Source: Apoderus coryli | Taxonomy: Eukaryota > Arthropoda > Insecta > Coleoptera > Attelabidae | Length of the DNA: 64,000 bases | Reading direction: 5' to 3' | Assembly (NCBI GenBank): GCA_911728435.2 | Contig: OU452206.1 | Coordinates: 18,736,821-18,800,820 of the forward strand | In this document: in pieces, positions 58,240 to 64,000 of the stretch | Position numbering within the stretch: the first letter of the stretch is position 1 | Layout: every line of letters starts with the position of its first letter | Made by a program: the position numbers and the translations under genes | The notes under the pieces: model-generated | Database searches by the model: none | Seen by the model: only the letters and a program-made list of their open reading frames with translations | Told to the model about the DNA's origin: nothing

Positions 58240-59040
58240 ACCTACCGTAAACTCCCTACTCCAAATGTATAATCTAAACTTTTCTTTGATGGCTGGTACA
58301 TGTAAGGTAAGTAAGCAAGTTCCCAAAGTTTAAACTGGATATTTGGGCTAAATAAATAATGTTTCGGTTATACCCAATTACTCAAAATTACTGTTACCCT
58401 AATCGAAAAATATTAGAAAGGAAATTCGTATCGGAAAATTGGATGAATATATTTCAAATTTGTTCCAGTCAAAATTAGTTGACACCAGGATTTTTAAAAT
58501 TGTTTAGCAATTCTTAATGTTTGAATGGTTTATGGTTTTATAAAAGGCAATCTGTTTTTGAAGAACTTGTAAGAAGATGCTTCGGAGTGCTACTTTTGAT
58601 GGGTTTTACCCTTACAGCATTCAACGCTATTTTGATTTTAGTTTCCCGCACAGGGAAAGTATTGTGAACGCTCTAAAAAAATTGATATAAAGAAGGATTT
58701 AACCATTTTGAAGTTGCTTGAGACGACTAAAGTTTTGATTTTTTCATCTGGCATAGGAAATCTCAAAATTTAGTATAGATTTGTCAATGCAGTGAGGACC
58801 AAAAGTCAAGCGTAAATGCATTAAAATTTGAATTTAATTTTTTTTTGGTTATAAGTTTAAGTGAGCGTTTGTTCAAAAAAAAATCCCCTTTAAAGTTTTA
58901 TCGAATTTTTGAGTCCTTATTGTATAGTTTTTAGAGCCAAATTTTGAACTATTCGGCTAGGGAGACAACAGAAAATTTATCAACTCTGTTGCTTTTCTAC
59001 TGGCGTTGCCCCAATATCTATCCAATTCGAGCAACTTTCG
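58240..59040. other. No gene recognised
   Basis: AT-rich sequence, featureless to my reading. Confidence 0.4.
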
Positions 59041-59045
59041 CTATT

Positions 59046-59890
59046 ATATAATGTGTCCATGGATATAGTTTGGAAGAGCAAAAACTTTTTTATTTGTAGA
59101 TTTAGAAGAAAAAGTCATTCTTTATAAAAACGTCTGCTTGTGTCGAAACTACAATTCCAAATGCCAAATGTACGATTACTATACAGGGTATATCAAAAAT
59201 AACATTTTTAATGATTTTGATTTTTTTGTTTTTTTTAATTTTTTGAAAATATTTTCAAACCCGTGATTTATTACACCAATTGTTCAAAAAACACTAATCA
59301 ACTTTTTTCTCAAAGTGATTAATTTCATAGCTACTATTAAAATAATAAAATTAAAAAAAAAGAAAATCAAAATCATTAAAAATATTATTTTTGATCTACC
59401 CTGTATAGTAATCGTCAATTTGATATTTGAATTTGTAGTTTTGACACAAGCAGACGTTTTTATAAAGAATGACTTTTTCTTCTAAATCTACAAATAAAAA
59501 AGTTTTTCTTCTTTAAATATGTCCACGGATAGAGTTTGGAAGAGCAAAAACTTTTTTATTTGTAGATTTAGAAGAAAAAGTCATTCTTTATAAAAACGTC
59601 TGCTTGTGTCAAAACTACAATTTCGAGTACGAAATTTACGATTACTATACAGGGTATATCAAAAATAACATTTTTAATGATTTTGATTTTCTTGTTCTTT
59701 TAATTTTATTATTTTAATAGTAGCTATGAAATTAACCACTTTGAGAAAAAAGTTCATTAGTGTTTTTTGCACAATTGGTATAATAAATCACGGTTTTGAA
59801 AATATTTTCATAAAATTAAAAAAAAAACATAAAAATCAAAATCATTAAAAATGTTATTTTTGATATACCCTGTATAGTAATCGTCCCAAA
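59046..59890. repeat. Two palindromic repeat copies side by side
   Basis: Copy A (about 59046-59510) reads from ATGTGTCCATGGATATAG through GTCATTCTTTATAAAAACGT to a centre near 59345, then returns as its reverse complement to TATGTCCAC-type sequence. Copy B (about 59515-59890) repeats the same arrangement, with its centre near 59720 and the outer end of its second arm cut short. Each arm contains an ATACAGGGTATATCAAAAAT block. A half copy is at 39262. This is a foldback-type, non-coding repeat. Confidence 0.85.
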
Positions 59891-60147
59891 ATAGTACCTT
59901 GCGGTACTCCAGATGGAACAAGTCCACTGTGAGACATGCATGTATAAAATTAAATTCCATCTGGCTGTGGTCAGAAATTAAAAACTTTTGATCAAACAAT
60001 GACAAATGGCGAACATTCTTTGTAAGTTGAAAAATATTTTCGATTTTTATCTAGTAAACGAAGCAACATATGGAAAAAATACAAGAGGCAAAAAAGTTGT
60101 AGTTTTGATTGCTTTATCTCAAGACAATATCGAGATTAAATTACAGT

Positions 60148-60417
60148 CAGTGGCGTACCATTTTTTTGTCAATAATTTTTTTTAAGTTGCCCCCCTAACG
60201 CCACTGGACTTAATAATTTTGATCTAGTTTGGGCCATATAAGCTCCCTATTTCTGGTAACAATGCTGCCAAATTTCAGAGAAATTCTTAAGGGCATATTT
60301 GAATTAATTAAAAAAAACCGAACGTATGTTTATGGAAACTTTTTTCCTAAAATGTCCCCCATGTTTTTGAAACACCCTGTATAAAAACACCTCAAATATG
60401 TTTTGTCTTCGCCACTG
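60148..60417. repeat. Possible small hAT-type MITE
   Basis: CAGTGGCGTACC at 60148 faces CGCCACTG ending at 60417, with another ACGCCACTG at about 60205. No matching target duplication found. A CACCCTGTATA motif at 60373 suggests a composite of two repeat types. Confidence 0.3.
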
Positions 60418-60419
60418 AG

Positions 60420-62100
60420 TATACTTACACAAATAATATAAGTTCCCATGAATAAAACAAACCCCCAATCAATTTAGCACTTAAAATGTAAATAGCAGTA
60501 TAAATTTGAAAAATCTAACGACATTAATTTCAGTTATCCACTCTATTAAACTTTAATCATTTTTCCCATGTCAAAACAGCTTTTAAATTAATGACTCCAC
60601 GAGATTGTATTTAGGTATAAATGCAGGTGTATATTGTTGCGTTGCCGTTGTTGTATTTATTTAATTTCCAATCTGGAAGTTTTTGAAATTGAAAGATGGA
60701 AATTGGGGAAATGGATTTGTTCTTAACGAAATTGCGTTGGTGCTACTAATCCATCCGGTTTTAGAAAATAATTTAAGAAATAGGAGATTAAGTTGAATGT
60801 TATTGTACAAAATAACCCACGCTTACAGAGTGTGTAAGTTTTAATATAGACAAATCAATAATATTACACACGGGACATGCGTAAAGTTAGTAAAACCCAA
60901 GGGAACACTTCAACTATTACTGTAACGTCTATCTGATTTGCCAAGTTTTGATTGTCTTTCAGAATATTTAATAATATACCGGGTGTTTCATTTGAAAATT
61001 GACTTATGCCTATTTTTAATAAAATATAGGTACTACAATAATTTGCGACCACCCTGTAACCGTTTAGTTCAACTTTTCAAAAGAAATAACTTTCCTAAGA
61101 AGTTCTTAAAGTACCTTCAAAATTTCAAGATACTATCTATTGAGGCTATAAAATAACGATTTTTTTCGAAAAACCTGTTTTGGGCCAACAAAATCGAAAT
61201 CAAGTATTTTTTCAAAAAGAGGTATAGAAAAGGTTAAGAAAAAATCCTTATAATTGAACAAAACTAAGTTTAGCGTCAAAGAGCACCAAGGCTTTTAAAG
61301 TACCATCAGTCGACTAATGGTTTATCAATCACCTTGTATCTAATAAAGATTCTTATATTTTTGTATAACACACAGTATTATTATATTATACATACCTCTA
61401 TCGAGTACCTACATACCTACCTACTATATACTGCCAAACGTAGTGCTGTAGTTGAACAAATATATTAAGGTAATCTTGTTACATAGCTATTACTTAAGCG
61501 GGTTATACAACAAGTTTATAATTGAACTATGAAACTATAGAGGACCAACTTCTAAACTAATTAGAATGCTATTTTGTCATTCCATGTGATGGTCAACCCA
61601 GGCTATCGATATAGATATATGTTTTGAATTATGAGATAATGAAGGCAAAGAGATCATGGTTCAAAGGAATTTCATTACACATTATTTACTGCTTTGCAAG
61701 TACTTTTTCCCAGTGTAGCTAAAATCTACAAGACAGAGAAATATGCAGTGTGCACAACAAGATAATATTTTGTGTTTACACAGCACACTAAGTATTTTCA
61801 CCGAACTCTAATCAAATGACAACGCAAAGTGGAAATCGTTCGACTGGTCTGTTTTATATGTTTTATTATTGACGATGGTGGATGAGAATGGATTCTACTT
61901 TTATGTTAATAAAATAAGTTTATATTTATCCGGTGACATATGCTTTATTGATTTCTACATAACAACAACTGACGCACTTGACATTGACTGTTGACAGTTC
62001 GCAATGACAGACTATAACCATAGACATGATGTCCTGCTGTGACATGATGAACGTTTTATTTGTTAAAGTGTATTGTCACAATAAGCATGAGATGAGTATA
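60420..62100. other. AT-rich, scattered ACCGGGTG/CACCCTGTA borders
   Basis: A pair ATACCGGGTGTTTC (about 60978) and ACCACCCTGTAAC (about 61050) may delimit a short repeat. No gene. Confidence 0.35.
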
Positions 62101-62103
62101 AGA

Positions 62104-62640
62104 ATATATACAGGGTGGTCCAACTTTTACCTGCATAAATTTCAGTATCGATAGATAATCGACAAATAATGTGAGTTTGGTTAATAAACTATGTACGAAA
62201 AATTCTGCGTTACAAAGTTACAGGGTGTTGAAATTTAAGAAAAAAATTCGAATTTTATTAATATCTTTATAACCAATTGAGATATTTAAATGAAATTTGG
62301 TACGTGTAGAGAGCTAATCTAGCTGAATTTTGCCATGTTATAATATTATTTTTATTTCCACCAGTGGCGTGCGTACGGCTACCGATTGCGATATTTTGAA
62401 TGAAAAAACAGATACGCCACTGGTTTTTCTCAAAATAAAAATTATATCTGCAATCCTTATTCAATTTAAAAGAAAAAAGTACTCTTGGCTTTTTTTCGTT
62501 TGACGCAACATTTTCGAGTAAAAAAATAAAAATTCTTGGGTCATAAAGATGGTAGAAAGGCTTACCATTCCAACCACTCTCTTCAAACTTTATTAAACCG
62601 AAGTGCAAATCAAAATCCCCTGTAACTTCCCGTTACAACA
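62104..62640. repeat. Dispersed-repeat-like block with CAGGGTG borders and a nested CAGTGGCGT hairpin
   Basis: ATACAGGGTGGTCCAAC (62108) and TTACAGGGTGTTG (62218) are followed by a sequence in which CCAGTGGCGT (62362) faces ACGCCACTGG (about 62412), a short hairpin with hAT-like ends. A 113-codon minus frame crosses it but has no recognised similarity. Confidence 0.4.
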
Positions 62641-62872
62641 ATATTTATAACTTTACTTTGTACCACTCTTACGAATATAGACCAATGAAATTGTCTATTC
62701 TTAGCGTCGGTCGTACCGTTTTTTGTTGAATTTGTAATTTGTCTATTAGGTACAATACCAATGTTAGAGTCATGAACTTGTTTAAACTTTGATGAACTTT
62801 TATAAATGATTAAATCAGCGTAAAATACTTAGTTCGACCGGATGCAATATTTTTATTACAATATACCGGGTT

Positions 62873-63963
62873 AATGTCATTTATGCCGTTTATGTCATTT
62901 ACGTCGTTTATGTCATTTATGTCATTTACGTTGTTTATGTCATTTATGCCGTTTATGTCATTTACGTCGTTTATGTCATTTACGTCGTTTATGTCATTTA
63001 TGCCGTTTATGTCATTTACGTCGTTTATGTCATTTACGTCGTTTATGTCGTTTATGTCATTTACGTCGTTTATGTCATTTACGTCGTTTATGTCATTTAT
63101 GTCGTTTATGTCATTTACGTTGTTTATGTCATTTACGTTGTTTATGTCATTTACGTCGTTTATGTCATTTACGTCGTTTATGTCATTTATGTCATTTACG
63201 TTGTTTATGTCATTTACGTTGTTTATGTCATTTACGTCGTTTATGTCATTTATGTCGTTTATGTCATTTACGTCGTTTATGTCATTTACGTCGTTTATGT
63301 CATTTATGCCGTTTATGTCATTTACGTCGTTTATGTCATTTATGTCATTTACGTCGTTTATGTCATTTACGTTGTTTATGTCATTTATGTCATTTACGTT
63401 GTTTATGTCATTTACGTTGTTTATGTCATTTACGTCGTTTATGTCATTTACGTCGTTTATGTCATTTATGCCGTTTATGTCATTTACGTCGTTTATGTCA
63501 TTTACGTCGTTTATGTCATTTATGCCGTTTATGTCATTTACGTCGTTTATGTCGTTTATGTCATTTACGTCGTTTATGTCATTTACGTCGTTTATGTCAT
63601 TTATGTCGTTTATGTCATTTACGTTGTTTATGTCATTTACGTCGTTTATGTCATTTATGCCGTTTATGTCATTTACGTTGTTTATGTCATTTACATCGTT
63701 TATGTCATTTACGTCGTTTATGTCATTTATGCCGTTTATGTCATTTACGTCGTTTATGTCATTTACGTCGTTTATGTCATTTATGCCGTTTGTCATTTAC
63801 GTCGTTTATGTCATTTACGTTGTTTATGTCATTTACGTCGTTTATGTCATTTACGTCGTTTATGACATTTATGCCGTTTATGTCATTTACGTCGTTTATG
63901 TCATTTATGCCGTTTATGTCATTTACGTCGTTTATGTCATTTATGCCGTTTATGTCATTTACG
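62873..63963. repeat. 18-bp minisatellite, about 60 units, open on both strands
   Basis: Unit TTTATGTCATTTACGTCG with variants ATGCCG, ACGTTG and ATGTCG at the last bases; the underlying period is 9 bp. Because 18 is a multiple of three and the unit lacks stops in one frame on each strand, a 364-codon + frame (repeated FMSFTS) and a 328-codon minus frame (repeated NDINDV) run through it. These are simple-repeat artefacts and I call no protein. The array reaches almost to the window end. Confidence 0.95.
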
Positions 63964-64000
63964 TATAAAAAAATGAAATTTGATAATTATTATATGCAAA

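Noticed and set aside
62810..63968. Two long overlapping frames on opposite strands (364 and 328 codons)
   Set aside because: They are the translation of an 18-bp minisatellite whose unit lacks stops in one frame per strand; there are no domains and no start context.

Overview
The window reads as AT-rich, transposon-packed nuclear DNA of an insect. Supporting signs are Tc1/mariner, hAT, P/THAP9-like and Harbinger-like DNA transposons, several non-LTR retrotransposons, a Penelope-like element, and a host gene of the arthropod beaten path (beat) immunoglobulin family split by large introns. The repeat load and intron sizes suggest a large genome. A beetle is my best guess, but nothing here proves the order.

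Host genes. The clear one is a beat-family gene on the + strand. Its last four coding exons are at 42543-42877, 48984-49186, 50606-50856 and 53252-53367. They have consensus splice sites and compatible phases, and end in a hydrophobic tail like a GPI-anchor signal. The signal-peptide exon is not visible and probably lies further upstream. A single orphan exon at 865-1093 resembles the TFIIS N-terminal domain of Elongin A. An unassigned open segment with plausible splice sites lies at 4445-4655.

Layout. 0-15 kb: Elongin-A-like exon, Harbinger-like remnant, a small hAT element (3135-4209) with a perfect 8-bp target duplication carrying a Tc1/mariner fragment, further mariner and LINE remnants, a 420-bp tandem duplication, and an RTE-like LINE tail. 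18-25 kb: two related arrays of a roughly 50-bp repeat flank a LINE, a Penelope-like C-terminus and a second LINE. 26-35 kb: a CR1-like LINE tail and a 94-bp satellite of about 70 units with higher-order structure. 36-53.4 kb: mariners, a long-inverted-repeat element, LINEs and the beat exons. 53.4-64 kb: a hammerhead ribozyme motif just beyond the beat stop codon, a decayed hAT element, palindromic repeats, and a 1.1-kb minisatellite open on both strands.

Most striking: a textbook type I hammerhead ribozyme motif at 53686-53729 on the sense strand, about 320 bases after the beat stop codon. Two related hammerhead-like cores are present, one at the 3' end of the Penelope-like element (22281-22324) and one on the minus strand at 25514-25569. 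Also notable are a foreign coding-like segment inside a mariner transposase in the beat intron, and the hAT element carrying a piece of another transposon's transposase. Almost every transposase or reverse transcriptase here is broken, so the window looks like a graveyard of elements around one real gene.
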